From: a virus
DNA: 42,352 nucleotides
Virus record (IMG/VR): IMGVR_UViG_3300045978_000056
Span: 1 to 42,352 of that record
Strand: one strand, 5' to 3'
In this document: positions 13,241-21,210 of the stretch, in pieces
Position numbering within the stretch: the first letter of the stretch is position 1
How the letters are laid out: each line of letters opens with the position of its first letter
Made by a program: the position numbers and the translations under genes
Notes under the pieces: model-generated
Databases searched by the model: none
What the model was told of the DNA's origin: nothing
Seen by the model: the letters and a program-made list of their open reading frames with translations, nothing else

Positions 13241-13945
13241 ATGACTGAAAACCTGCCAGTTTCCTGGGAAGATCAGATGAAGGCGGACGCTAAGTCCCAG
13301 CTGATTAACGAACGCCCGCCCCTCAGCCTGATGTCCCTTAAGAGCGGCCAGATGTCCATTGGTGGGGAAGCGGTCCCCGGCAATGAGCTGCTCGCCATTA
13401 TCGTCGCCAACGCGACAGAGAATGCGTGGTTCCCCAACCGCTACGATCCCAACAAGCGTGAGAATCCCGCCTGCTACGCCATCGGCGAGGGAAAGGCTGT
13501 GGACCTCGTGCCGTACGAGGAATCTACGGACAAGCAGGCTGAGCGCTGCGCGATTTGTCCCAAGTTTGAGTGGGGCAGCGATCCCAACGGTGGTCGCGGG
13601 AAGGCGTGCAAGGAAAAGCGCCGACTGGCAATGCTCCGCCCCGATGGTGGGGACGAACTCCTCCTTGTTTCTATTCCTCCAACCTCCCTGAAGAATTGGT
13701 CTAATCATGTGGGGAAGGTGGTGGCGACTACCGGCATGAGCACGGCAGGCGTCGTTACCAAGATCAAGGTGGTGCCGAGCGCCAAGAACCAGTTCGAGGT
13801 TCAGTTCGAGATTGCGGGGCCAGTTCCCCAGGAATTTCTGCCAGCGATGGTAGCCAAGAAAGCAGATGCCATGAATATCATGCTCCAGCCCTATCCGGAA
13901 CTGGAGGATGACTTCGAAACACCTAAGAAGGATCGGAAGTACTGA
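13241..13945 (+). CDS. Putative ssDNA-binding-type replication protein with Cys cluster
   Basis: This 234-residue protein starts one base after the previous stop. Four Cys lie in PACYAIG, RCAICPKFEW and GKACKEKRR, suggesting a metal-binding insert. The C-terminal half is beta-rich (VTKIKVVPSAKNQFEVQFEI), compatible with an OB-like fold, and it ends in an acidic-basic tail (LEDDFETPKKDRKY). An acidic tail is typical of phage single-strand-binding proteins, though here it ends basic. The call rests on position just before DNA polymerase and on general pattern. Confidence 0.5.
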   Translation: MTENLPVSWEDQMKADAKSQLINERPPLSLMSLKSGQMSIGGEAVPGNELLAIIVANATENAWFPNRYDPNKRENPACYAIGEGKAVDLVPYEESTDKQAERCAICPKFEWGSDPNGGRGKACKEKRRLAMLRPDGGDELLLVSIPPTSLKNWSNHVGKVVATTGMSTAGVVTKIKVVPSAKNQFEVQFEIAGPVPQEFLPAMVAKKADAMNIMLQPYPELEDDFETPKKDRKY

Positions 13946-14004
13946 ATTCCTCCTGCGGGGAGGCGTAGGGCAAAGAGCTTTCTGCTTCCTTGTCAACCGT
14001 GTTT

Positions 14005-14026
14005 GCCGAGCGGTGCCCGAATCGGC
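14005..14026 (+). promoter_or_regulatory. Leader hairpin before the 14040 gene
   Basis: GCCGA (14005-14009) can pair with TCGGC (14022-14026), with a possible inner CGG/CCG pairing. It ends a few bases before AAGGAGG. This repeats the pattern of a small stem just upstream of a ribosome site, but I find no promoter of the TTGC type here. Confidence 0.45.
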
Positions 14027-14039
14027 TTAAGGAGGAATG

Positions 14040-14486
14040 ATGGACAATAAAATCTACGATGTACCCGACTGGGTAGATGTCGTGCGTTGGCGCGGTCAGA
14101 GATTCCGCCTGCTTGACCGATTAATTACTGACCTGCACCCGGAGCGCGCAGCCGATCAACCGGACCCTGCTCCAGACGACGAGGTGGCTGCGGAGCAGGA
14201 CACCGTGCAGCGGATGCGTGACCTTCTGCACGCCACGGCGAACGCGCTGCACGGCGGGTCGAGGCCGAATGGTTTGTGGTCATGGCATGACCTTCCGCTG
14301 ATTGCCCAGAAGCTATGGGTCGATGCGAATGGCGCGATCCAGCAGCGAACAGTGACAGCCAAGGAATTTTACGAACCACCGGCTCGCGATACGTGCCTGC
14401 CCGATTGCCCCGACGACTGCCCGTGCGACGGAACGGGTGCGCCGTTGATTGATGGCACACCGGACAAGCCCGCAGATGCGCCATGA
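14040..14486 (+). CDS. Protein of unknown function with Cys-rich C-terminus
   Basis: This 148-residue protein has GGAGG four bases before ATG 14040; the ATG at 14037 is too close. The middle is acidic (PDPAPDDEVAAEQDTVQRMR). One segment resembles phage proteins near the replication genes: NGLWSWHDLPLIAQKLW. The C-terminus has the cluster CLPDCPDDCPC, which may bind a metal, then a Pro/Asp-rich tail. It is not recognised. Confidence 0.7.
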   Translation: MDNKIYDVPDWVDVVRWRGQRFRLLDRLITDLHPERAADQPDPAPDDEVAAEQDTVQRMRDLLHATANALHGGSRPNGLWSWHDLPLIAQKLWVDANGAIQQRTVTAKEFYEPPARDTCLPDCPDDCPCDGTGAPLIDGTPDKPADAP

Positions 14487-14498
14487 ATAAGGAACGAT

Positions 14499-16298
14499 AT
14501 GATTACCCTAGATACAGAAACTGAGGAAATCATCGGCAACCCTATCGCGAATCCGCCGGCTGCTCACGGACTTGCATTCATCGTTCCTGGGTATCAGCCG
14601 GGGTATCTTCACTGGAGGACAGAAAAGGCGAATACGAAGTGGTCCATAGTTGCTGACTTCATTACACAGATTCTGAACAGCGGCGAGGATATTCTCTTCC
14701 ATCACGCCGCATTCGATATCTCCGTCCTAAAGGCGGAGTTTCCTATCTGCCCTTGGGATTTACTGAAGCCGGAGCGCGTGCATGACACGATGTTCCAGCT
14801 ATTCCTGGCAGATCCATATGCTAAGACTCTGTCACTCAAACCAAGTGCGGAGCGCTACCTCGGTGAACCACCCGAAGAACAGAACAAGATCAAGGCGTGG
14901 GTGCTCGCCAACGTCAAGACAAAGCCGAGCGAATGGGGAGCTCATATCGTAAAAGCCCCCATCAACATTATCGCACCCTACGCGATTGGCGACGTTAAGC
15001 GGACGCTCAAGATATATGAGCACTTCAAGGACAAGGTTCCGCAGGCACCGTATGACCGAGAGAGGCTTCTGCTTCCCATCCTCATGGAGAGCTCTAAACG
15101 AGGCCTGCGCGTGGCTAGGGGCGCCCTGACGACCTGTCTGGAACGCAGTATAGAGGCGCTGGGAGCAGCCGATAACTTGGCCCGTACCCACCTACAGGCA
15201 CCCGGTTTGGATGTCGCCAACCCGTCCGCGTTAATCCAGGCTCTAGAGCGTTCGGGAACTGTGGGACCTAATGATTGGGTCCGCACGCCCACGGGAGAAA
15301 AGAGCACCGCCAAGAACAATCTAGAAAAGGTGATTAAGGACAAATATCTTCTCGATATTCTCCGGTATCGCAGTTCACTCTCCACCTGTATCAGCACATT
15401 CATGTCAGGGTGGCTGGACCTATCCTCTAGCGATGGTCGTCTACATCCTGAGTGGAACCAAGTTAGGACTCATGAAAATGGGAACAGACATGGGACTCGT
15501 ACAGGCCGTCTATCGTGCAGTGGACCGAATTTGCAGAACGTACCGACGGAATTTGATCAAACGATTCCTGAGGGACTACCGCCGCTTCCACTCATGAGGG
15601 AATTCCTCTTACCGGAGGAAGGACACGTCTGGCTTAAGCGGGACTTCAGTAGCCAGGAAGTGAGGATTGCTGCACATTTCGAAGATGGTCCCTTACTCGC
15701 TGCCTACAAGGAAAATCCTAAGCTAGACCCGCACCAGATGGCGAAAGACCTAATCCTGGAAAAGTGCAACAAGGACTTTCCACGAAAGCACGTTAAGATC
15801 ACAGGCTTCCAAACTCTATACGGGGGCGGAGCTACTGCGATTAGCATCAATATCGGGTGCTCGTATACCGAGGGTGCCGAGTTTAAAGATGCCTATTTCA
15901 CAGCGATGCCTGGGATAAAGGACCTTATCGTTGATGTCTCCCGCCGGGGCAGAGCGAACCTGCCAATCACCACATGGGGAGGTAGACAGTACACACGGGA
16001 AGTGGATCCCAAGTACCCTGAACGAGACTTCAGCTACAAGCTCGTTAACTACCTGATTCAGGGCAGTGCGGCTGACCAGACAAAGCAGTGCATCATCGAC
16101 TGGAACCAAAGCAGATATCCACAATCTAGATTCCTTGCGACGGTGCATGACGAGATAAACATCAGTGCCCCCATTGAAGAATGGAGGGACCACATGGCTC
16201 ATCTCAAGGATGTTATGAATGAAGACAGGTTCGAAACGCCTATGGAATCTGAAGGCTTCATGGGACAAAACTGGCATGAAATCGAACAATGTGAGTAA
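14499..16298 (+). CDS. DNA polymerase, family A, with 3'-5' exonuclease
   Basis: This 599-residue enzyme replicates the phage genome. The proofreading domain shows Exo I LDTET at residues 4-8, Exo II FHHAAFD near 66-72 and Exo III YAIGDVKRT near 161-169. The polymerase domain shows motif A RDFSSQEVRIAAHF near 381, motif B KHVKITGFQTLYGG near 430 and motif C VHDEI near 548. No 5'-3' exonuclease domain is present, as in T7-type enzymes. ATG 14499 has AAGGAA upstream. It is the core of a replication block with the helicase and nuclease genes downstream. Confidence 0.97.
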   Translation: MITLDTETEEIIGNPIANPPAAHGLAFIVPGYQPGYLHWRTEKANTKWSIVADFITQILNSGEDILFHHAAFDISVLKAEFPICPWDLLKPERVHDTMFQLFLADPYAKTLSLKPSAERYLGEPPEEQNKIKAWVLANVKTKPSEWGAHIVKAPINIIAPYAIGDVKRTLKIYEHFKDKVPQAPYDRERLLLPILMESSKRGLRVARGALTTCLERSIEALGAADNLARTHLQAPGLDVANPSALIQALERSGTVGPNDWVRTPTGEKSTAKNNLEKVIKDKYLLDILRYRSSLSTCISTFMSGWLDLSSSDGRLHPEWNQVRTHENGNRHGTRTGRLSCSGPNLQNVPTEFDQTIPEGLPPLPLMREFLLPEEGHVWLKRDFSSQEVRIAAHFEDGPLLAAYKENPKLDPHQMAKDLILEKCNKDFPRKHVKITGFQTLYGGGATAISINIGCSYTEGAEFKDAYFTAMPGIKDLIVDVSRRGRANLPITTWGGRQYTREVDPKYPERDFSYKLVNYLIQGSAADQTKQCIIDWNQSRYPQSRFLATVHDEINISAPIEEWRDHMAHLKDVMNEDRFETPMESEGFMGQNWHEIEQCE

Positions 16299-16509
16299 AC
16301 TACGGAGCTTCACGCTAGGTGAGATGCTCGCGGCTGCCAAGCTGATGCAGATGCTCACCCATCGTAGGCAATTTGACGATATTAACGAACTCACGCTAAA
16401 TGAATATCTGAGGACATCATTTGGCTGGTCAGAGGAAGAAGCTTCTGATATGATACGGAAATCAAGAAGGGCTTGCCTAGGACTACTCCAAGATGTTGAC
16501 GCTGAATAA
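16276..16509 (+). CDS. Small protein between polymerase and nuclease genes
   Basis: This protein is 77 residues if it begins at ATG 16276; GTG 16291 and ATG 16321 (with AGGTGAG upstream) are alternatives. It overlaps the end of the polymerase gene. The sequence is helical and mixed-charge (LGEMLAAAKLMQMLTHRRQF, GWSEEEASDMIRKSRRA). The family is not recognised. Its end overlaps the start of the next nuclease gene by 17 bases. The start is uncertain, but the shared core from about residue 16 onward looks coding. Confidence 0.62.
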   Translation: MKSNNVSKLRSFTLGEMLAAAKLMQMLTHRRQFDDINELTLNEYLRTSFGWSEEEASDMIRKSRRACLGLLQDVDAE

Positions 16510-17140
16510 TTGGTCGTACAGCCGGTACGCGACCTGGAAGAAATGCCCGGCTCTGCTCAAGTTCCAAACGCTGGATACGGAGCGTCGTGCCCCGCATCCA
16601 GCAGCTCAGCGTGGATTAGATCTACATAAGAGCGTGGAGCTGTATCTCAGGGGAGGCGATACTCTGCTTACAGAGCTAGAGTACTACAAGCCCTTCCTTG
16701 GAGCGATCAGAGACGAAGGCGCCCTGTCCGAATACAAGATTGCACTCGACGATAAGTGGAGTCAAGTGCCGTGGGATTCAGTCAACTACTGGTGGCGCGG
16801 AGTACTCGATGCCGTGATCGTGCAGCCAGAGAATATCATCGTCTACGATTGGAAGACGGGGCAAGAGTACCCGGACCACCGTGACCAACGTGAGATCTAC
16901 GCTGCTGCGATTGATAGCATGGAGTCTGACGCCAAAGAGATCGATGTATTCCACGTCTACCTTGACAAGAAACAAAACACTCACACTAAGTTCCTGCGGG
17001 ACGAAATCCCTATGATCAGGACTAAGTGGGAGGGAAAGGCAGGAGACATGCTGAATGATCAAACTTTCGCCCCAAATCCTGGCTTCTATTGCCGAAGCTG
17101 CCCGTATCGAGCAGAAGTACAGGGACCATGTCCTTTCTGA
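16493..17140 (+). CDS. PD-(D/E)XK exonuclease, Cas4/RecB-like, with Cys cluster
   Basis: This 215-residue protein is predicted to be a DNA exonuclease of the RecB/Cas4 superfamily. Visible motifs are RGLDLHKSVELYL (motif I His), RGVLDAVIV with the first Asp, IIVYDWKTGQ with the D-x-K pair, and QREIYAAAID matching the Q-x-x-x-Y motif. One Cys lies near the N-terminus (WKKCPALL) and several at the C-terminus (FYCRSCPYRAEVQGPCPF). That is the arrangement that binds a 4Fe-4S cluster in Cas4 and AddB. The role is probably recombination or end processing beside the polymerase. Confidence 0.87.
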   Translation: MLTLNNWSYSRYATWKKCPALLKFQTLDTERRAPHPAAQRGLDLHKSVELYLRGGDTLLTELEYYKPFLGAIRDEGALSEYKIALDDKWSQVPWDSVNYWWRGVLDAVIVQPENIIVYDWKTGQEYPDHRDQREIYAAAIDSMESDAKEIDVFHVYLDKKQNTHTKFLRDEIPMIRTKWEGKAGDMLNDQTFAPNPGFYCRSCPYRAEVQGPCPF

Positions 17141-17519
17141 AATTCAAATTGAGCTCGCCGTATGTCGGTGGGCAAGGAGGCAAGGTTGGAAGACACCTAA
17201 ATTGCGATCGGATGAAAATACTGGATTCCCCGATAGGACATTCTTGCTAAATCATGGAAAAACAATCTTCATTGAATTTAAGAAACGGGGAGAAGAGCCG
17301 CGACCGAAACAGCTCTGGTGGCATAAGGAGCTCCGAGCTCTCGGGCACGAAGTCTACGTGTGCGACAGTATCGAAGCCGCTTGCAAGATTCTGGCAACCG
17401 CATCCCTACCAGGAGCGGGCCATGGAAATGATGCTGAATCAAGGAGCAGTGGGACTATTCCTGGATCCGGGCTTAGGGAAGACTTCTATCTGTCTCGCCG
17501 TTCTAAAGATTTTACGTAA
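17055..17519 (+). CDS. VRR-NUC domain nuclease
   Basis: This protein is up to 154 residues. The domain spans ~27-118: EIQIELAVCRWARRQGWKTP, then SDENTGFPDRTFLL with the catalytic Asp, IFIEFKKRG with the E-x-K pair, and KQLWWHKELRALGHEVYVCD. This is the typical VRR-NUC core, predicted to act on branched or flap DNA. ATG 17055 overlaps the previous gene by 86 bases; no better in-frame start is seen. The last ~36 residues look non-native and coincide with the helicase domain in another frame. The domain ends just where the helicase domain begins. Confidence 0.85.
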   Translation: MIKLSPQILASIAEAARIEQKYRDHVLSEIQIELAVCRWARRQGWKTPKLRSDENTGFPDRTFLLNHGKTIFIEFKKRGEEPRPKQLWWHKELRALGHEVYVCDSIEAACKILATASLPGAGHGNDAESRSSGTIPGSGLREDFYLSRRSKDFT

Positions 17520-18717
17520 TCATGGATACTTCAAGAAAGCTCTTATCGTTGCGCCTCTTCGACCAATTTACTCCACGTGGCCGTCAGAAGTCTATAAATG
17601 GGAACAATTCAATGACTTCACATACGCAATCATTCACGGTAACGACAAGGCGCAAAGACTGCGTCTTGACGTTGAGCTTTATTTTATCAACCCCGAAGGA
17701 CTCAAGTGGCTCCTTCAGCAAAAGAATCTCCCTGAGTGGGATACCCTCATTGTTGATGAGAGTACTAAATTCAAAGACTCCAGAACCCAGAGATTTAGAG
17801 CTCTTAAAGGAATTTTGCCGAAGTTCCGGCGCCGATGGATACTCACTGGAACTCCAGTACCCAATGGACTCTTGGACCTTTTCGGACAGATATTCATACT
17901 GGACAGAGGCCGCTCTTTGGGCGAATACGTCACCCACTACAAGAACGCCTTCTTCATGCAAGCAGGATGGAGTAAGTGGAACTGGACTCCCCAGCCAGGA
18001 GCTTTCGAAAGAGTCATCGAACGAATCAAACCCCTCATCCTCCAGCTTTCTGCAGAAGACTACCTTGAAATGCCAGAACTGGCTTTCCATGATATTCGGG
18101 TAGAGCTACCACAGGAAGCGATGGATATCTACGACAGTGTAGAAACGGAATTCATAGCTATGGTCTCAGACGGGGCGGTTGTCGCTGCGAATGCCGCCGC
18201 CGCAGGAACAAAGTGTCGCCAAATCGCCAATGGAGCAGTCTACACTAACGAAGAAAGAGATTGGATAGAAATACACGATACGAAATTAGATGCTCTCGAA
18301 GACTTACTAGAGGAATTGAATGGACACAGCGTTCTTGTACTTTATGAATTTCAGCATGATCGCCAACGGATTCTGCGCCGGTTTCCTACTTGCGTTGATC
18401 TTAAATCTACGAAAGACATCAGCTCCACCATCGACTCTTTTAATTCCGGGAATATCCCTCTCCTTATTGGGCATCCAGCTTCTATGGGGCATGGACTTAA
18501 TCTCCAAGGTTCGTGCCATCATGTAATCTGGTTTGGCATCCCCTGGAACCTGGAACACTACGACCAAGCGATTGCACGAGTATATCGCCAGGGACAGGAG
18601 AGTGAGATAGTGCGAGTTTATCACATTATTGCGGAGGACACGTTAGACGACAAAGTACTCGCTGTTTTGACCAGAAAAGATAGGACACAACAAGACCTTC
18701 TAAATGCTCTCGCGTGA
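17254..18717 (+). CDS. SNF2/DEAD-type helicase
   Basis: This superfamily 2 DNA helicase or translocase has up to 487 residues. Motifs in order: Q-like PHPYQERAM, motif I DPGLGKT, motif Ia VAPLRPIYSTW, motif II LIVDEST, motif III LTGTPVPNG, and C-terminal GHGLNLQGSCHHVIWFG and ARVYRQGQ (V-VI). ATG 17422 has an excellent AGGAG six bases upstream but would cut off the Q motif. ATG 17254 lacks a site and reads ~50 non-native residues. The upstream VRR-NUC gene ends in another frame exactly at the Q motif, so a frameshifted VRR-NUC-helicase fusion is possible. Confidence 0.9.
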   Translation: MEKQSSLNLRNGEKSRDRNSSGGIRSSELSGTKSTCATVSKPLARFWQPHPYQERAMEMMLNQGAVGLFLDPGLGKTSICLAVLKILRNHGYFKKALIVAPLRPIYSTWPSEVYKWEQFNDFTYAIIHGNDKAQRLRLDVELYFINPEGLKWLLQQKNLPEWDTLIVDESTKFKDSRTQRFRALKGILPKFRRRWILTGTPVPNGLLDLFGQIFILDRGRSLGEYVTHYKNAFFMQAGWSKWNWTPQPGAFERVIERIKPLILQLSAEDYLEMPELAFHDIRVELPQEAMDIYDSVETEFIAMVSDGAVVAANAAAAGTKCRQIANGAVYTNEERDWIEIHDTKLDALEDLLEELNGHSVLVLYEFQHDRQRILRRFPTCVDLKSTKDISSTIDSFNSGNIPLLIGHPASMGHGLNLQGSCHHVIWFGIPWNLEHYDQAIARVYRQGQESEIVRVYHIIAEDTLDDKVLAVLTRKDRTQQDLLNALA

Positions 18718-18728
18718 CCAAAAACCGC

Positions 18729-18781
18729 TTGCATTCTTTAACATCTCATGCTATGATATTCAAACTGGTAAAGAAACCAGT
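18729..18781 (+). promoter_or_regulatory. Promoter and leader hairpin for the 18814 gene
   Basis: -35 TTGCAT (18729-18734), 17-bp spacer, -10 TATGAT (18752-18757), preceded by TGC. The leader forms a perfect 6-bp stem, ACTGGT-AAAGAA-ACCAGT (18764-18781), 20 bases before AGGAG (18801-18805). Confidence 0.8.
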
Positions 18782-18813
18782 GAAACAGAAACTCAATATT
18801 AGGAGAAGTGGAT

Positions 18814-19209
18814 ATGAACAATCCGAACGTGGTTCCGCCTGCCGTCAAGACGAAGTCCGACACTGCTCAGCCGATGGGACTGGCCCCGAAGCCCGAGGAG
18901 AAGACCAAGGTGGTCAAGCCGCCGAAGGCGAAGGCAGAAGGCGAGAATGGAGAACAGAAGGAGCGCAAGGAGCGGGTCGTTCGCTCGTTCCCCAAGAATG
19001 GCATCCTCCGTGTCACTCCGCAAGAACAAGAGAAGACTTTCCGTGGCAAGCGGCAAGACTACTACGATACCCTCAAAGCCCACGACGGCAAGACGGTGGA
19101 GACGTTCCTCACGGCGCTGAAAGCGAAGGACGACCCGAAGGGTGGTGGTCCGGGCGCGTGGCTCCGCTGGTTCGTCGACGAAGAACTGGTGAAGGTCGAA
19201 GGACAGTAA
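18814..19209 (+). CDS. Lys-rich protein of unknown function
   Basis: This 131-residue protein starts at ATG 18814, eight bases after AGGAG. The first ~60 residues are low-complexity Pro/Lys/Glu-rich (KTKVVKPPKAKAEGENGEQK). The C-terminal part is compact and conserved-looking: FPKNGILRVTPQEQEK, FRGKRQDYYDTLKAHDG and GGPGAWLRWFVDEELV. Its own promoter and a hairpin on both sides mark it as a monocistronic, probably abundant product. A basic tail plus small domain would fit nucleic-acid binding, but no family is recognised. Confidence 0.75.
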   Translation: MNNPNVVPPAVKTKSDTAQPMGLAPKPEEKTKVVKPPKAKAEGENGEQKERKERVVRSFPKNGILRVTPQEQEKTFRGKRQDYYDTLKAHDGKTVETFLTALKAKDDPKGGGPGAWLRWFVDEELVKVEGQ

Positions 19210-19228
19210 CCGTCATAGCTACCGTTCT

Positions 19229-19260
19229 CGAGGCCCGTCGCCGTAAGGTGATGGGCCTCG
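19229..19260 (+). terminator. Long hairpin with GTAA tetraloop
   Basis: CGAGGCCC (19229-19236) pairs with GGGCCTCG (19253-19260), and GTCGCC pairs with GGTGAT (two G-U). Together they make a continuous 14-bp stem closed by GTAA, a GNRA tetraloop. The following ATTCGTTTGG has only a weak T-run, so it may terminate poorly or stabilise the 3' end of the upstream mRNA. Confidence 0.65.
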
Positions 19261-19278
19261 ATTCGTTTGGAAAATCTT

Positions 19279-19938
19279 ATGATCACGAAAGAACAGTTAC
19301 GTCGCGAATTGAAATATCGGCGACCTGGAGTAACCTCGGATGAAGATTGGGGTCAACTCACGGTTATTGCTGAATACAAACATCTTCCCATCAAAGACAA
19401 GGTCGTCATGGATGTCGGTGGAAATATCGGCGCCTTCTCTATTAGAGCGGCAATGGAAGGTGCGGATCTTGTCTATACATATGAACCCCACCCAGATAAC
19501 TACAAGACTCTGGTGCAGAACTGCGGACCATACCCTGTCATCAAGCACTTCGAGGCTGCGCTGACACAGGATCCTGATGGCAGCAAGATTCCTCTGTACA
19601 TCACCAACGACCGCACGCTAGGGAGCTGCTCGGTTACAGAGTTCCGCGGCCGGAGCAAGGTGATTGTTAAAACGATGAACTTCTTTAAGGAGCTTATCAT
19701 TACCCGAGCATCCTCGATAAAAATGGATTGCGAAGGTGCAGAATGGTCCCTGCTTTCTGTTATGATGCCGGACTGGGTCACGGACATAGCAGCAGAGCTT
19801 CACTTTACGAAGAAATACTGGAGGACAGACTACTATCCTAGAATCTTGAAACACATGGAAGATCAAGGCTTCCAGCAGATACATCCCGCCGTCAACACAG
19901 GGAAGAACTTCCACACCCTCGTGCATTGGAGAAGATAA
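19279..19938 (+). CDS. FkbM-family methyltransferase
   Basis: This 219-residue SAM-dependent methyltransferase starts at ATG 19279, with a weak GGAAAA upstream. Motif I is VVMDVGGNIGAFSI at residues 42-55, the motif II acid is in YEPHPDN near 68-74, and IKMDCEGAEWSLL follows near 142. These are the signature blocks of the FkbM family, which O-methylates sugars and other hydroxyls. It overlaps the glycosyltransferase start (TAATG), so the pair is probably co-translated. An attractive inference is methylation of a sugar attached by that enzyme. The target could be DNA or a host surface glycan. Confidence 0.87.
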   Translation: MITKEQLRRELKYRRPGVTSDEDWGQLTVIAEYKHLPIKDKVVMDVGGNIGAFSIRAAMEGADLVYTYEPHPDNYKTLVQNCGPYPVIKHFEAALTQDPDGSKIPLYITNDRTLGSCSVTEFRGRSKVIVKTMNFFKELIITRASSIKMDCEGAEWSLLSVMMPDWVTDIAAELHFTKKYWRTDYYPRILKHMEDQGFQQIHPAVNTGKNFHTLVHWRR

Positions 19939-21074
19939 TGAGAATTCTAGTGCCGATGTTCTCCATACAAGACTATGGAGGTATCACGAGTCATATCGAA
20001 TATATGATCCGTGGATTGGCAGAAGCAGATCATCAGGTAGAGCTGGTTCTGCTGAAGAATACGGATATTCCCCCATATGTGAAGCAGTTTGAGGCTCCTG
20101 GTCGTAGCTACGGTTCTCTCACCGGCGGCAACGTCCATCTTATGAAAGGATGGTACGGTGTCGAGGTCATGTCCTACGGGACAGCACAGCGAGCCAAAGA
20201 TTTCGTTAATCACGCCTCTGAGTATGACTATGTAATCTGGGGACTTCCATGTCCGTATGCCGACGAAGGCCATTGGAGAGAACTGTTCACAAGTGGTGTT
20301 CCACAAGTCGCCGTAATACACGACGCACATTACGAGCGAGCTTACGGTCACTTCAAAGACGTCGCAGATTACCTCCGATTCGTAGCTCCTGTCAACGAGA
20401 GCGCGTTGGGTGCTCTAAAGAAATTTCCAGGAGAAGTACGACTCATTAACAACGGACATGAGCTGCAAGACTGGAGCAAGCAGAAGCCTTGGGAAGCACG
20501 AAGTAGGAGTGCTATCTGTGCTCATGTATGGAAGGGCTGGAAGCGCATGGATAAAGTCGTGCGCGCGACCCCATTCTTAACTCGCAGTGACATGGTCATG
20601 GCAGGCGACGGTATCGAAGGTCGCTATATGCGGTCTAAGGAGAAATGCAGACATCAGTACAACGGAATCTGGCAAGAGTTTCTCAACGCTGGCGGATCAT
20701 ATCTAGGAATACTGACCCCCGACCAGCTCATGGATCAGTACGCGAATGGAAGGGTCATGGTGGACCTATCCTGGAATGATAAATTCGCTGCGTACGGATG
20801 TCACTACAACAGGAGTATCGTGGAAGGAGCAAACTATGGATGTGTCCCCCTCGTATGTTGGGAGACGTTCAAGAATACAGAGATCTTCAAAGAAGGCGAT
20901 TACATCCCGGTCCAGGCAGTCTGGGCGAAATCTTCCGCAGCAGAAATCGCGGATGCTATTGACGCTGCGGCGAACCTTCATCCGGTGGATGCAGAGTGTT
21001 GTCTTGATATGCTCCGTCGTATCCTACAAAAGCACTTCGATTATCGTGTCAATAGCCTCCGCTACTTATACTAG
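19938..21074 (+). CDS. GT-B glycosyltransferase
   Basis: This 378-residue protein starts at ATG 19938, overlapping the methyltransferase stop. The N-terminus, MRILVPMFSIQDYGGITSHI, is the nucleotide-fold opening of GT4-type enzymes with the glycine-rich acceptor loop. The C-terminal half has WKGWKRMDKVVRA and VMAGDG, resembling the donor-binding region. GANYGCVPLVCWE fits the conserved E-x7-E region where family 4 enzymes hold the nucleotide sugar. In phages such enzymes glycosylate modified DNA bases or alter host polysaccharide. Its place just upstream of base-modification genes favours DNA. The substrate is unproven. Confidence 0.78.
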   Translation: MRILVPMFSIQDYGGITSHIEYMIRGLAEADHQVELVLLKNTDIPPYVKQFEAPGRSYGSLTGGNVHLMKGWYGVEVMSYGTAQRAKDFVNHASEYDYVIWGLPCPYADEGHWRELFTSGVPQVAVIHDAHYERAYGHFKDVADYLRFVAPVNESALGALKKFPGEVRLINNGHELQDWSKQKPWEARSRSAICAHVWKGWKRMDKVVRATPFLTRSDMVMAGDGIEGRYMRSKEKCRHQYNGIWQEFLNAGGSYLGILTPDQLMDQYANGRVMVDLSWNDKFAAYGCHYNRSIVEGANYGCVPLVCWETFKNTEIFKEGDYIPVQAVWAKSSAAEIADAIDAAANLHPVDAECCLDMLRRILQKHFDYRVNSLRYLY

Positions 21075-21087
21075 GTGGGGTGCTCGG

Positions 21088-21159
21088 ATGGCCCTTAAAC
21101 TTTACGCCAGGACCACTCGTAGAGCCCTACAACGCACGCGAGTAGTGGGGGTGCGGTAG
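21088..21159 (+). CDS. Possible 23-residue basic peptide
   Basis: The short frame begins at ATG 21088 and encodes a very basic peptide (LKLYARTTRRALQRTR). No clear ribosome site lies upstream. It fills most of the 136-base gap between the glycosyltransferase and HNH genes. It is more likely chance than a gene. Confidence 0.2.
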   Translation: MALKLYARTTRRALQRTRVVGVR

Positions 21160-21172
21160 GGGCCTACCCCTA
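21157..21172 (+). other. Hairpin in the gap before the HNH gene
   Basis: TAGGGG-CCTA-CCCCTA forms a perfect 6-bp stem with a tetraloop. No T-run follows. It marks the boundary between normal-composition sequence and the AT-rich HNH gene and could be a weak terminator. Confidence 0.4.
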
Positions 21173-21210
21173 AATGACAATGCGTCCTAGACGTTTATAG
21201 GCTGTCGATT

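Noticed and set aside
13196-13996. 266-codon leftward frame opposite the 13241-13945 gene
   Set aside because: It is an antisense shadow. The rightward gene has tight spacing, a promoter upstream and a sensible domain layout.
17522-18103. 193-codon rightward frame inside the helicase gene
   Set aside because: It overlaps conserved helicase motifs I-III in another frame and shows Ser/Arg-rich shadow composition.
18714-19343. 209-codon frame over the 18814 gene
   Set aside because: It crosses a promoter, a leader hairpin and a terminator. The 131-codon gene in the other frame starts properly after AGGAG.
21180-21205. Promoter before the HNH gene (TGACA and TTATAG)
   Set aside because: Spacing is 15-16 bp with weak boxes, unlike the uniform 17-bp promoters elsewhere in the window.
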